From assembly GCA_023399465.1 (NCBI GenBank), contig JAEWPB010000058.1, positions 1 through 64,000 on the forward strand: DNA of 64,000 nt, written 5' to 3'. Below the pieces are notes generated by a model, which made no database searches, was not told where the DNA came from, and saw nothing but the letters and a program-made list of their open reading frames with translations. A program made the position numbers and the translations under genes. Below are positions 51,157 through 60,037 of this stretch, in pieces (within the stretch, counting starts at the first letter, position 1; every line of letters begins with the position of its first letter). The stretch is from Pseudomonadota bacterium. Lineage in GTDB: Bacteria; Pseudomonadota; Alphaproteobacteria; Rhizobiales; Rhizobiaceae.

Positions 51157-54100
51157 ATGAACATCTTGATTCGCATCGTAGAGTGGGCCCGGCGACTGAT
51201 CGGCTATGCGCTGGTAACCCTTCTGATTGCGATTCTCGGTGCCGTGCTGGTCTTCGGCTTCGCACCCTTCGGTGCGCGGATTGCCGCCGACCAGATTGCG
51301 CGCATGATTTCCACGCCCGAGCAGACGATCACCATTACCGATCCGCAGGGCTTGCTGACCGGCAAGCTCAGGGTCGGCGCCATCACCGTTGCCGACAGCA
51401 AGGGCGTCTATGCCGAAGTTCGCGATCTCGCCGTCGACTGGTCGCCGCTATCGCTGCTGGACGGCACATTCAACGCACAGCGGATATCCGCCGGCACGAT
51501 CGAGGTGCTACGCGCTCCGGTCCGCGAAAAGGACAGCAAGCCGGCCGGGGCATCGAGCGGCTTCAACCTGCCGGTTGCCGTCGACATCGCGCAGATTTCA
51601 GCGCCCGATATCCGCCTCGGCAGCGAACTGGCAGGCAGGGCGTTTGAGCTTGCCGCCGAAGGCCGCGCCAGGGCGACGAAGGAACGTGTCGAACTGGCGC
51701 TGACCGCCAATGGCCTGGATCAGCCAGAAGCCCGGGCGAGCGCCGACATCCTGTTCGCGCCGGCCGAAAACCGCCTGACCCTCAACACCGTCATCGCCGA
51801 ACCGCAAGGCGGGCTGCTGGCGCGCCTGCTCCAGCTTCCCGGTGAACCGGCGATCAAGATCGATCTCGACGGCCAGGGACCCTTGTCCGACTGGACCGGC
51901 AAGCTTGTCGCCGATGTCGACGGCCAGCCGGTGCTATCGGTCGACGGACGCCATCAGATGCCGGGTACGGGCGTCCACCGCATCGACCTCAAGGGTGGCG
52001 GCACGCTCGATACGCTGCTCCCCCCCAATCTTCGCCCGCTGTTCGCCGGGGATACCAGCATCAATGTCGCGTTGACCGTCAACGACAACGGCAGCCTCAG
52101 CATCGAGAGCGGCGACGTCAGGACCGGCAGCTTCCTGCTGGCTGCCTCCGGCAACTTCAACCCTGCCGGCGGCAACAACCTGAAGGCCAATCTGCTCGGC
52201 ACTTCCGGCCCTGTCGATTTCCGCTGGCCGATGACGGGCGGCGAAGTCCGGCTGCTGATCGACAGTGTCGACCTGAGCCTCAGCGGCGATGCGGGAGCGA
52301 CAGCGCTCGACCTGACTGCGGCGCTTCAGGCCGTAGAGACCCCGGACGGGCGCTTCGGCGACATCCACCTTTCCGCCAGGTCCGATAGTTTCGATCTGTC
52401 CCGACGTTCCGGCCCCGTCAACGCCGAGCTGGCGGTCGAGCAGACCGCATTCACCGACCCCGACCTGGAACGCGCCATTCGCGGTCCTCTGAAGCTGGTG
52501 GCGCCGCTGAAGGTCTCCCCGACCGAGATCGCCTTCGACAAGGCGACCCTCGAAAGCGGCAGCATCGGCGGAACGGTAACCGGACGCTACGATCTGCCGG
52601 CGACGACGTTGACCAGCGACTTCAAGCTTTTTGCCGTTCCGGATGCGCTGCCGGAGGCCGTCGCCGCCAAATTCGACGATACGATCGCCATCACCGGCAA
52701 GATCAGCGCCATCGTCGATGGACCGGTCGACCTCAGCGACTTCAGCCTCAAGTCCACCACGCTCGACGCCGCCGGCAACATCGCGATGGCCGATGGCAAC
52801 GTGAAGGCCGACCTATCCGGCCGGGTGCTGCAACTCGGAAGACTGCTCGACAACGCCACCGGGAAAGCGGACTTCAACCTCGCGGCCAGCGGCCCGGTGA
52901 ACGCGCTGGCGGTCAAGGCCAACGCCACAGCGGACCGGGCGACCCTTGCCGGACGCGAGTTGCAGGCGCTTGAAATCTCGCTGGACGGCACCGTTAGCAG
53001 AGCCGCGCCGCAAGCGACCGTAAAGGCCTCCGGCTCGCTCGACGGCCAGAAGATCGACATCAATGCCGACCTCGTTTCATCCGGTGGCGAAACCCGCATT
53101 CCCGAACTCGTGGCGATCATCGGGCCGAACCGGCTGACCGGCGACCTGCGGTTCAGCAGGGCTTTCGAGCCATCGGGCAACCTCTCCTTCGACCTTCCGA
53201 ACATCGGACTGATCGCCACCCTCGCCGGCCAGAACGCCAGCGGCGACCTGAAGGGGTCGCTGGTGCTCGGCAGTACCGACGGTCGCATCGGCGCCACCAT
53301 CAAGGCGACGGGCAGTGGCATCCGGCGCGACGACATCGTCGTTTCCCGCCCTGATATCGATCTGGTTATCGATGACCTGAAGGCCGTCTCCGCAAGCGGA
53401 ACGGTGCGGCTTGCCGAACTTGCTTCCGGCGCCAACAACGTCTCCGACCTCGCCGTCGATTTCACCCAGACCGGCAACACCACCGACTTCGATCTCAAGG
53501 CGAGCTATGACGGTGCGCCGCTTCTGGTTTCTGGCTCGGCCGAAGCCGGGGCCGGCGCCACCACTGTCGCGCTCCGCAGCTTTTCCGCCACGCCGCGCGG
53601 CATTCCCGTCGAACTCAAGGCCCCCTCCTCGGTCACGATCAAGGATGGCGTGGCGACGCTTTCGAAGCTCGCCATCCAGACGGGGCCGGGCTCGATCACG
53701 GTCGACGGCACGGCCGGCCAGACACTCGACATTGCCGCCACCATTGCCGACCTGCCCGCGAGCCTCGCCAACACCTTCGTGCCCGATCTTGGTGCCGAGG
53801 GCGCGATTTCCGGCAACATCACCGCAAAGGGCAGCGCGAACGATCCTGATGTCACCTTCGACCTGGCATGGGCGAAGGCGGTGGTCAGCCAGAGCCGTGC
53901 CGCCGGCGCCATCGACATAAAGGCAAAGGGGCAGTTCGCCGCCAGGACCCTGAAGATCGACACCAGCATTTCCGGAAGAGACGGCCTGTCGCTCACCGGC
54001 GGCGGCACCGTCCAGGTCGCCCAAGACCCGATGAATTCGAACCTCGACGTGACCGCGCGGATCACCAATCTCCCGGCGAGCCTGGCCAACGCGTTCGTTC

Positions 54101-55962
54101 CCAATCTTGGCGCCGAGGGTGCGCTCTCGGGCAATGTGACCGCCAAGGGCAAGGCGACGGATCCGACCATCGGCTTCGATCTCGCGCTGGCCCGGGGCGC
54201 CGTTCGCCAAACCCGCGACGCCGGCGCCCTCGACGTCAAGGCGAAAGGCCAGTTCGTGGCCAGCACCCTGAAGTTCGATGCCACGGTCAGCGGTCGCGGC
54301 GGCCTTTCGCTGACCGGCGACGGAACGGTTTCCGTTGCCAAGGTCGCTACCAACTCCGTGCTCGACATCAAGGCGCGGGTTGCCAATCTGCCGGCGAGCG
54401 TTGCCAACGGCTTCGTTCCCGGGCTCGCCGCCGAGGGCACGATCACGGGCAACGTGACGGCCAAGGGCAGGATCACCGAACCCGCCGTCGATTTCGACCT
54501 CGCATGGGCAAAGGCAGTCGTGAGCCAGACCCGCTCCGCCGGTCTTCCCCCGCTCGAAATCAAGGCGAAGGGCAATCTCGCGGCAAATGTGTTGAAGATC
54601 GACGCCAACGTCACCGGCCCGAACAGTCTGGCGCTTACGGGCGGCGGCACCCTCGCCCTTGCCGGCAACAAGGCGATCAACATGCGCTTTACCGGTGGGC
54701 TGCCCTTCGCAGTTCTCTCCGGGCAACTCGCCGGCCAAGGGCTGACGGCAGATGGCACCGCCAGGATCGACCTCAACGTTGGCGGAACCACCGCCGCGCC
54801 GGCGATCACCGGCAATGTCACCACCGACAGGGCCAAGCTCACCGACGTGCGCCGCAACCTGGCGCTCAACGACCTCGCCGCCACCGTGAACTTCGACCGC
54901 AACCGCGCGACGATTTCGCGTCTTTCCGCGAAACTGTCGTCCGGCGGCACGCTTTCCGGATCGGGCAGCGTCGGCATTGCCCCCGGCAGCGGATTTCCTG
55001 CCGACATCACGCTGACGCTCACCAAGGCCAACTATGTCGACGGAACGCTGTTCTCGGCGCTGACCGATGGCACGCTGACGCTGAAGGGGCCGTTGCTGAC
55101 GGCGCCCGTTCTCGGCGGGTCGCTGAAGATAGCCAAGGCATCGATCAACATTCCCGAGCGGCTGCCCGCCTCACTTTCGGAAATCGACATCAAGCACCGC
55201 AATGCCCCGGCTCGGGTAACGGCGCAACTGAAGGACACGACCGCGGAGCGGCGCGGTACCAGTTCGTCGCCCATTGGCCTCGACCTGACCATCAGCGCCC
55301 CCTCGCAAATCTTCGTGCGCGGCCGCGGGATCGACGCCGAACTGGGCGGCAAGCTGACGGTTCGCGGCACCGCCGCCGCACCGATCGTCTCCGGCGGCTT
55401 CGAGATGCGCCGTGGCCGCATGGTCATCCTCAATCGCCGCCTCGACTTCACCAGCGGCCGCATCACCTTCAGCGGTGACCTGACGCCGATGCTCGACATG
55501 AATGCCTCATCGACGGTCGGATCCACCACCATCACCGTCAGCGTTACCGGACTTGCGAACGACCCGAAGGTGACGTTCTCCTCCTCGCCGGCACTGCCGC
55601 AGGACGAAGTGCTGGCGCAGTTGATCTTCGGCCAGTCGATGTCGAAGCTTTCGGCGTTGCAGATCGCTCAGCTTGCCGATGCCGCGAGCCAGCTCGCCGG
55701 CGGTCGCTCGACCTCGCTGTTCCAGAGCCTGCGCAGCAACCTCGGCATCGACGACCTCGACATTTCCACCGACGAGAAGGGCCGGGCCAAGGTCTCGGCC
55801 GGAAAGTACCTCAACGACCGCACCTACTTTGAACTGCAGGGGGGTGATTCCGGCGGCAAGGCGATCATCAACCTTGACGTCGGTCGCGGCGTGAAGCTGC
55901 GCGGCGAAGCCGGTGCGAACGGTTCCGGCGCCGCGGGTATTTTCTACGAGAAGGAATACTGA
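51157..55962 (+). CDS. tamB: translocation and assembly module protein TamB
   Basis: A 1601-residue AsmA-like giant protein. A single N-terminal membrane anchor (LIGYALVTLLIAILGAVLVFGF) is followed by a very long beta-helical region crossing the periplasm and a C-terminal DUF490 domain (about 1330-1601, with FEMRRGRMVILNRRLDF and QDEVLAQLIFGQSMSKLSALQIAQLADAASQLAGG). This is the TamB plan, partner of the adjacent TamA. Unusually, residues from about 866 carry three consecutive units of 106 residues that are highly similar to each other, plus a more diverged fourth, indicating recent internal duplication. The C-terminus ends in Tyr after FYEKE, which is normal for TamB. Confidence 0.92.
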   Translation: MNILIRIVEWARRLIGYALVTLLIAILGAVLVFGFAPFGARIAADQIARMISTPEQTITITDPQGLLTGKLRVGAITVADSKGVYAEVRDLAVDWSPLSLLDGTFNAQRISAGTIEVLRAPVREKDSKPAGASSGFNLPVAVDIAQISAPDIRLGSELAGRAFELAAEGRARATKERVELALTANGLDQPEARASADILFAPAENRLTLNTVIAEPQGGLLARLLQLPGEPAIKIDLDGQGPLSDWTGKLVADVDGQPVLSVDGRHQMPGTGVHRIDLKGGGTLDTLLPPNLRPLFAGDTSINVALTVNDNGSLSIESGDVRTGSFLLAASGNFNPAGGNNLKANLLGTSGPVDFRWPMTGGEVRLLIDSVDLSLSGDAGATALDLTAALQAVETPDGRFGDIHLSARSDSFDLSRRSGPVNAELAVEQTAFTDPDLERAIRGPLKLVAPLKVSPTEIAFDKATLESGSIGGTVTGRYDLPATTLTSDFKLFAVPDALPEAVAAKFDDTIAITGKISAIVDGPVDLSDFSLKSTTLDAAGNIAMADGNVKADLSGRVLQLGRLLDNATGKADFNLAASGPVNALAVKANATADRATLAGRELQALEISLDGTVSRAAPQATVKASGSLDGQKIDINADLVSSGGETRIPELVAIIGPNRLTGDLRFSRAFEPSGNLSFDLPNIGLIATLAGQNASGDLKGSLVLGSTDGRIGATIKATGSGIRRDDIVVSRPDIDLVIDDLKAVSASGTVRLAELASGANNVSDLAVDFTQTGNTTDFDLKASYDGAPLLVSGSAEAGAGATTVALRSFSATPRGIPVELKAPSSVTIKDGVATLSKLAIQTGPGSITVDGTAGQTLDIAATIADLPASLANTFVPDLGAEGAISGNITAKGSANDPDVTFDLAWAKAVVSQSRAAGAIDIKAKGQFAARTLKIDTSISGRDGLSLTGGGTVQVAQDPMNSNLDVTARITNLPASLANAFVPNLGAEGALSGNVTAKGKATDPTIGFDLALARGAVRQTRDAGALDVKAKGQFVASTLKFDATVSGRGGLSLTGDGTVSVAKVATNSVLDIKARVANLPASVANGFVPGLAAEGTITGNVTAKGRITEPAVDFDLAWAKAVVSQTRSAGLPPLEIKAKGNLAANVLKIDANVTGPNSLALTGGGTLALAGNKAINMRFTGGLPFAVLSGQLAGQGLTADGTARIDLNVGGTTAAPAITGNVTTDRAKLTDVRRNLALNDLAATVNFDRNRATISRLSAKLSSGGTLSGSGSVGIAPGSGFPADITLTLTKANYVDGTLFSALTDGTLTLKGPLLTAPVLGGSLKIAKASINIPERLPASLSEIDIKHRNAPARVTAQLKDTTAERRGTSSSPIGLDLTISAPSQIFVRGRGIDAELGGKLTVRGTAAAPIVSGGFEMRRGRMVILNRRLDFTSGRITFSGDLTPMLDMNASSTVGSTTITVSVTGLANDPKVTFSSSPALPQDEVLAQLIFGQSMSKLSALQIAQLADAASQLAGGRSTSLFQSLRSNLGIDDLDISTDEKGRAKVSAGKYLNDRTYFELQGGDSGGKAIINLDVGRGVKLRGEAGANGSGAAGIFYEKEY
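53752..54705 (+). repeat. three tandem 318-bp repeats inside tamB
   Basis: Units begin at 53752, 54070 and 54388, each with a variant of CTSCCSGCGAGC (LPAS[LV]AN). The spacing is exactly 318 bases (106 codons) both times. Shared blocks are FVPxLxAEGxIxGNxTAKG, DLAWAKAVVSQ and SLTGGGTV. The third unit carries a two-codon insertion. A degenerate fourth unit follows. Confidence 0.9.
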
Positions 55963-55973
55963 GGAGGCCGCAT

Positions 55974-55991
55974 CGGCCGGTTGCTCGGCCG
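55974..55991. terminator. hairpin after tamB
   Basis: CGGCCG, 6-base loop, CGGCCG between the convergent tamB and Lrp-type regulator genes. No T run; weak support as a terminator. Confidence 0.35.
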
Positions 55992-56003
55992 CGCCCGCCC
56001 CGG

Positions 56004-56432
56004 CTAGAAGCTCGACTTGCTTGACCGCAGCAGGATGTTGGTTTCGGTCGAGTTGATCCCCTCGATCAGGCGGATTCGGCGAAGCGTTTCGTCGAACGTG
56101 CCGAGATCGCGATCCTCGAGTTCGGCAATCAGGTCCCAGCGCCCGTTGGTGCTGTGGAGCGCCCGCACCTGCGGCATGCCGCGCAACTGCTCGGCAACCC
56201 TGTCGGCCATCTTTCCAAGCACCTCGATCAGGATGATCGCTCGCACCCCGGCGGCACGGATTTCGTGGCCGGTCCTGATCGTGAAGGCGGCAATCGTGCC
56301 GTTCCCCACCAGACGGTCGATGCGGGCAGCGACCGTTGCCCGCGAAGCCCCGGTCATGGCCGCCAGCGACGAAACCGGGATTCGGGCATTGTTGCGCAAC
56401 GCGCTGAGCAAATCGCGGTCAAGGTCGTCCAT
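56004..56432 (-). CDS. Lrp/AsnC family regulator, probable arginine-catabolism regulator
   Basis: A 142-residue regulator. The N-terminal helix-turn-helix (about residues 1-50) includes DRDLLSALRNNARIPVSSLAAMTGASRATVAARIDRLVGNG. The C-terminal RAM/AsnC effector domain has HEIRAAGVRAIILIEV and VRALHSTNGRWDLIAELE. Lrp-type proteins form dimers to octamers and respond to amino acids. It is divergent from the arginase and ornithine aminotransferase genes, so arginine- or ornithine-dependent control of them is likely, as for the ArcR-type regulator of Agrobacterium. The start at 56432 gives the normal length. The intergenic region carries a striking symmetric operator. Confidence 0.85.
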   Translation of the reverse strand: MDDLDRDLLSALRNNARIPVSSLAAMTGASRATVAARIDRLVGNGTIAAFTIRTGHEIRAAGVRAIILIEVLGKMADRVAEQLRGMPQVRALHSTNGRWDLIAELEDRDLGTFDETLRRIRLIEGINSTETNILLRSSKSSF

Positions 56433-56443
56433 CACGTACCAAC

Positions 56444-56493
56444 TTGTCAAAAGCCTCTTACCAATTTGCGCAAGATCGCATTTCTTTTGACAA
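56444..56493. promoter_or_regulatory. three-part symmetric operator between the Lrp gene and arginase
   Basis: TTGTCAAAAG (56444-56453) and CTTTTGACAA (56484-56493) are perfect inverted copies whose centres are 40 bases apart. Near the middle lies the palindrome TTGCGCAA (56466-56473). Such evenly spaced symmetric sites suit an oligomeric Lrp-type regulator. Confidence 0.7.
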
Positions 56494-56525
56494 TTTTCCA
56501 CCTTTTTGCCGCCATCGGAGCGCCC

Positions 56526-56531
56526 GATAAT
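56526..56531 (+). promoter_or_regulatory. candidate -10 box of the arginase promoter
   Basis: GATAAT lies 41 bases before the arginase ATG and just downstream of the symmetric operator. The -35 region (TTTTTG/TTTGCC) is poor, which fits a promoter that needs an activator bound upstream. Confidence 0.4.
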
Positions 56532-56566
56532 GGACGTAGAATTGCCCATCCAAAGGAACTCCGGAT

Positions 56567-57502
56567 ATGCACACGCAATCGACCGCCATCACATTGATCG
56601 GCGTGCCGCTGGAAGAAGGCTCCGGTCGGCGGGGCTGCGCCATGGGACCGGCCGCACTGCGCATTGCCGGCATTCAGGAGACCCTTGTCGAACTCGGCCA
56701 TGTGGTCGAGGACAGCGGCGACCTTCGCCCTGAACCGGCCAGCGACGTCGCCGCGGATCCGTCCGCCCGGAATCTGCCGGTCGTTGCCGCCTTCGCACGC
56801 GCCCTTGAAGAGCGCACCTATCGGGTGGCCGCATCCGGCAGCCTGCCGCTCATTCTCGGCGGCGATCATGCGCTGGCGATGGGCAGCGTTTCTGGCATGG
56901 CGCGGTATGCTGCCGAAGTCGGCCGCCCGCTCTTCGTGCTCTGGCTCGACGCGCATGCAGACTTCAATTCGCCGGAAACGTCCCCCTCCGGCAATATCCA
57001 CGGCATGCCTGTCGCCTATTTCTGCGGCCTGGCGAACATTGGAGGCATCCTGCCAGCAGAGCGGCCGCTGGTCGACCCGACCCGCGTCTTCCAGATCGGG
57101 ATCCGCTCCGTCGACCCGATCGAGCGCGAGCTGATCGCCACGCACGGCGTCAACGTCTTCGACATGCGCTCGATCGACGAGCAGGGCGTCGGCGCGATCA
57201 TGCGGCATGTGATCAGGACGGTGAAGGAGGCGAACGGCCTCCTGCATGTCAGCCTCGATGTCGATTTCCTCGATCCCGATGTCGCCCCGGGTGTTGGAAC
57301 CACCGTACCGGGTGGCGCGACCTTTCGCGAAGCCCACCTGATCCTCGAAATGCTGTCCGACAGCGGTCTCGTTTCCTCGCTCGATCTGGTCGAGCTCAAC
57401 CCGTTCCTCGATGATCGCGGCAAGAGCGCCCGTATCCTCGTCGATCTCACCGCAAGCATGTTCGGCCGCCGCATTCAGGACCGGCCGACCCGTGCCGCCT
57501 GA
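56567..57502 (+). CDS. arginase
   Basis: A 311-residue manganese enzyme that hydrolyses L-arginine to ornithine and urea. Metal-binding blocks are intact: LGGDHALAMGSV (His), WLDAHADFNSPETSPSGNIHGMP (Asp-His-Asp) and VSLDVDFLDPDVAPG (Asp/Asp), followed by GGATFREAHLILEML. These are arginase rather than agmatinase patterns. The ATG at 56567 follows AAGGAACTCCGGAT. The gene is 22 bases upstream of the ornithine aminotransferase gene. Together they turn arginine into glutamate semialdehyde, a nitrogen and carbon supply route. Confidence 0.92.
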   Translation: MHTQSTAITLIGVPLEEGSGRRGCAMGPAALRIAGIQETLVELGHVVEDSGDLRPEPASDVAADPSARNLPVVAAFARALEERTYRVAASGSLPLILGGDHALAMGSVSGMARYAAEVGRPLFVLWLDAHADFNSPETSPSGNIHGMPVAYFCGLANIGGILPAERPLVDPTRVFQIGIRSVDPIERELIATHGVNVFDMRSIDEQGVGAIMRHVIRTVKEANGLLHVSLDVDFLDPDVAPGVGTTVPGGATFREAHLILEMLSDSGLVSSLDLVELNPFLDDRGKSARILVDLTASMFGRRIQDRPTRAA

Positions 57503-57524
57503 TGCCCATTCCGGAGACATGCCC

Positions 57525-58730
57525 ATGAGCGAAGCCGCCGACCTCATTGCCACCGAACAGAAACTCGGTGCCCACAACTACAAGCCACTCGATGTCGTGC
57601 TGACGCGTGGCGAGGGCGTACATGTGTGGGACACCGACGGCAATCGCTACCTCGATTGCTTGTCAGCCTATTCGGCGGTCAATCAGGGACACTGCCATCC
57701 GAGGATCCTCGCCGCCATGGTCGAACAGGCAGGCAAGCTGACGCTGACGTCGCGCGCCTTCCGCAACGACCAGCTGGCCCACCTCTATGAGGAACTGGCC
57801 GCGCTGACCGGATCGCACAAGATCCTGCCGATGAACTCCGGCGCCGAAGCGGTGGAGACGGCGATCAAGGCCGTGCGCAAATGGGGCTACGAGGTCAAGG
57901 GCGTTGCCGAGAACCAGGCGGAGATTATCGTCTGCCGTGACAATTTCCACGGCCGTACCCTCAGCATCATCAGCTTCTCGACCGATCCCGACGCCCGCGC
58001 CGGCTTCGGTCCCTACACCCCGGGTTTCCGCATCGTGCCCTTCGGCGACATCGACGCCTTCAAGGCGGCGATCACCCCGAACACCGTTGCGGCGCTGATC
58101 GAGCCGATCCAGGGCGAGGCCGGGGTGATCATTCCGCCGGCTGGCTATCTCGCCGGCGTGCGCGAACTCTGCACCGACAACAATGTCACGCTGATCCTCG
58201 ACGAGATCCAGACCGGTCTCGGACGCACCGGCAAGCTGCTGGCGGAAGAGCATGAAGGCATCGAGGCCGACGTGACGCTGATCGGCAAGGCGCTTTCCGG
58301 CGGCTTCTACCCAGTCTCGGCGGTACTTTCGAACTCCGAAGTGCTCGGTGTGCTGCAGCCCGGCCAGCATGGCTCGACCTTTGGCGGCAATCCGCTTGCC
58401 TGCGCCGTCGCCCGCATGGCGCTCAAGGTGCTGGTCGAAGAGGACATGATCGGCAATTCCGAGCGCATGGGCGCCTATTTCCTCGAAGGCCTGCGCTCGA
58501 TCCGCTCCAACATCGTCAAGGAAGTGCGCGGCCGCGGGCTGATGCTGGCGGTCGAGCTGGTCCCGGAAGCAGGCGGTGCGCGCAAATACTGCTACGCGAT
58601 GAAGGATCTCGGCATCCTTGCCAAGGACACCCATGTCGACACCATCCGCCTGGCGCCGCCGCTGGTGATCACCCGTGACCAGGTCGACTGGGCGCTGGAA
58701 CGGATCGCCAAGGTATTGGCGACCGCCTGA
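57525..58730 (+). CDS. rocD: ornithine--oxo-acid transaminase
   Basis: A 401-residue class III PLP aminotransferase that transfers the delta-amino group of ornithine to 2-oxoglutarate, giving glutamate-5-semialdehyde. It has LDCLSAYSAVNQGHCHP near residue 45, NSGAEAVETAIKAVRKWGY, the FHGRT segment, LILDEIQTGLGRTGKLL with the PLP Asp, and the Schiff-base Lys in LIGKALSGGFYPVSAVL. SAYSAVNQGH separates it from acetylornithine aminotransferases. The ATG at 57525 is 8 bases from GGAG; the ATG at 57519 is too close. Likely co-transcribed with arginase. Confidence 0.9.
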   Translation: MSEAADLIATEQKLGAHNYKPLDVVLTRGEGVHVWDTDGNRYLDCLSAYSAVNQGHCHPRILAAMVEQAGKLTLTSRAFRNDQLAHLYEELAALTGSHKILPMNSGAEAVETAIKAVRKWGYEVKGVAENQAEIIVCRDNFHGRTLSIISFSTDPDARAGFGPYTPGFRIVPFGDIDAFKAAITPNTVAALIEPIQGEAGVIIPPAGYLAGVRELCTDNNVTLILDEIQTGLGRTGKLLAEEHEGIEADVTLIGKALSGGFYPVSAVLSNSEVLGVLQPGQHGSTFGGNPLACAVARMALKVLVEEDMIGNSERMGAYFLEGLRSIRSNIVKEVRGRGLMLAVELVPEAGGARKYCYAMKDLGILAKDTHVDTIRLAPPLVITRDQVDWALERIAKVLATA

Positions 58731-58918
58731 GGCTCTTGCAGATGCGTGCGCTACCGGCGCCCGCATCAAATCGCCAGCCGATTTAGAAATGGGCAACACT
58801 CTTTCCCTACATTGTGGGTCAATCGCGGCATGACTGCCGTAAAGTGCAATTCGGGGACAGGTATTGCGGCGTGGCAACGCCGGCTCCTGCCGCACAACTG
58901 ACAGTTGGGAGAACGCCC

Positions 58919-59401
58919 ATGGCGACCACGATGAATGCCACCGGCTTTGGTGCCGAAACCCTCGAAATCATCGCCTTCCGCCTGCATGAGCAGGAGTTCT
59001 GCGTCAAGACGACCACGATCCGCGAAATCCGCGGCTGGGCGCCCTCGACGCCGATCCCGCACGCGCCTGCCGACGTGATCGGCGTGATGAACCTGCGCGG
59101 GTCGGTCATCCCGATCATCGATCTCGCATACAAGCTCGGCATGAAGTCGACGGTCGCCAACGAGCGTAGCGCCATCGTCGTCGCCGAAGTCCACAACATG
59201 GTCGTCGGCATGCTGGTCGACCGCGTTTCCGACATCCTGACCATCCCCGCAGTCCAGGTACAGCCCGTGCCTGACGTCACCGCTTCCTTCGACAAGTCGT
59301 TTGCGGAAGGCATCATCGCAACCGAAAACGGCATGATCTGCTTCCTCAATCTTTCCAAGATGTTCAAGGGCAGCGATCTCGAGGAACTGGCCGCCGCGTA
59401 A
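58919..59401 (+). CDS. cheW: chemotaxis adaptor CheW (orphan)
   Basis: A 160-residue adaptor that couples chemoreceptors to the CheA kinase. The CheW fold is recognisable: IIAFRLHEQEFCVKTTTIREIRG, VIGVMNLRGSVIPIIDLAYKLGM (the conserved NLRG motif) and VGMLVDRVSDILTIP, then FAEGIIATENGMICFLNLSKMF. No che operon is nearby, so this is an isolated copy that may serve a secondary signalling array. The ATG at 58919 (MATTMNATG) follows GGGAGAACGCC. It ends before a clear promoter of the GNAT gene. Confidence 0.9.
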   Translation: MATTMNATGFGAETLEIIAFRLHEQEFCVKTTTIREIRGWAPSTPIPHAPADVIGVMNLRGSVIPIIDLAYKLGMKSTVANERSAIVVAEVHNMVVGMLVDRVSDILTIPAVQVQPVPDVTASFDKSFAEGIIATENGMICFLNLSKMFKGSDLEELAAA

Positions 59402-59433
59402 TTGGCGGCCCACCCCTCGCCCGGGGGACAGGA

Positions 59434-59461
59434 TTGAAATAACCGGGACACCCGTTATAAG
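59434..59461 (+). promoter_or_regulatory. strong sigma-70-type promoter of the GNAT gene
   Basis: TTGAAA (59434-59439) and TATAAG (59456-59461) are separated by 16 bases, one of the best promoter matches in the window. Transcription would start near 59468, leaving a leader of about 110 bases with a short ORF. Confidence 0.6.
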
Positions 59462-59486
59462 TGCGGACGGAATCAGAAGGAGATTG

Positions 59487-59531
59487 ATGCACAGAGACTT
59501 CGTGTGGAGCCGCTCGCAGCGGCACTCGTAG
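59487..59531 (+). CDS. 14-codon leader ORF upstream of the GNAT gene
   Basis: ATG at 59487 with AGAAGGAG 5 bases upstream, 14 codons (MHRDFVWSRSQRHS) and a TAG stop. Its second half folds into the hairpin GCCGC/GCGGC (59509-59523), and a second hairpin AGCGCC/GGCGCT (59530-59547) begins at the stop codon. The better Shine-Dalgarno than that of the downstream gene suggests it is translated. A leader-peptide role is inferred; the peptide could also be chance. Confidence 0.45.
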   Translation: MHRDFVWSRSQRHS

Positions 59532-59577
59532 CGCCCTCGCCGGCGCTGTCTTTGTTGCTATTGTCTCCGGAGCAGTC

Positions 59578-60030
59578 ATGAAGAACATAGCTCATTCAAT
59601 CCGCGCCTATGATGAGGCCGCGGACCTTCAAGCACTATTGGCCATATGGTTCGACGCCTCGTTGCTGGCGCATGCTTTCATTGGCGAAGAGCACCTGCGC
59701 GCACAACGCGTTTTGGTCGAGGAAAAGTATCTCCCCAACGCCGAGAGCTGGGTAGCATGCCATGGGCAAACCCCCATCGGCTTCGTCAGCCTGCTGGGCA
59801 GCCACGTCGGCGGCCTGTTCGTTGCCCCCGACCATCAGGGACAGGGCATCGGGAGAGCTCTCATTGCTCACGCCCTGGCCTTGAGAGGTGAACTTCGGTT
59901 GAACGTCTACGTCAGGAATGCCAAAGCATTTTCGTTCTACAAGAGCCTTGGCTTTAGGGAACTGTCCAGACGGGGCGAGGATGACGAAGGCTTGCCATTC
60001 GAAATTGCCGAGTTGCAGCTGACAGCCTGA
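59578..60030 (+). CDS. GNAT family N-acetyltransferase
   Basis: A 150-residue acetyl-CoA-dependent acetyltransferase. It opens with the typical IRAYDEAADLQALLAIWFDASLLAHAF. Motif A, which binds the pyrophosphate of CoA, is FVAPDHQGQGIGRALIAHAL (about residues 80-99), and motif B is VYVRNAKAFSFYKSLGFRE. The pattern is YjaB-like; the substrate could be an amino acid, antibiotic or protein and cannot be told. Base composition looks less GC-rich than in neighbouring genes, so acquisition by transfer is possible. A clear promoter and a structured leader with a short ORF precede it; a hairpin follows. Confidence 0.83.
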   Translation: MKNIAHSIRAYDEAADLQALLAIWFDASLLAHAFIGEEHLRAQRVLVEEKYLPNAESWVACHGQTPIGFVSLLGSHVGGLFVAPDHQGQGIGRALIAHALALRGELRLNVYVRNAKAFSFYKSLGFRELSRRGEDDEGLPFEIAELQLTA

Positions 60031-60037
60031 AACTCCT

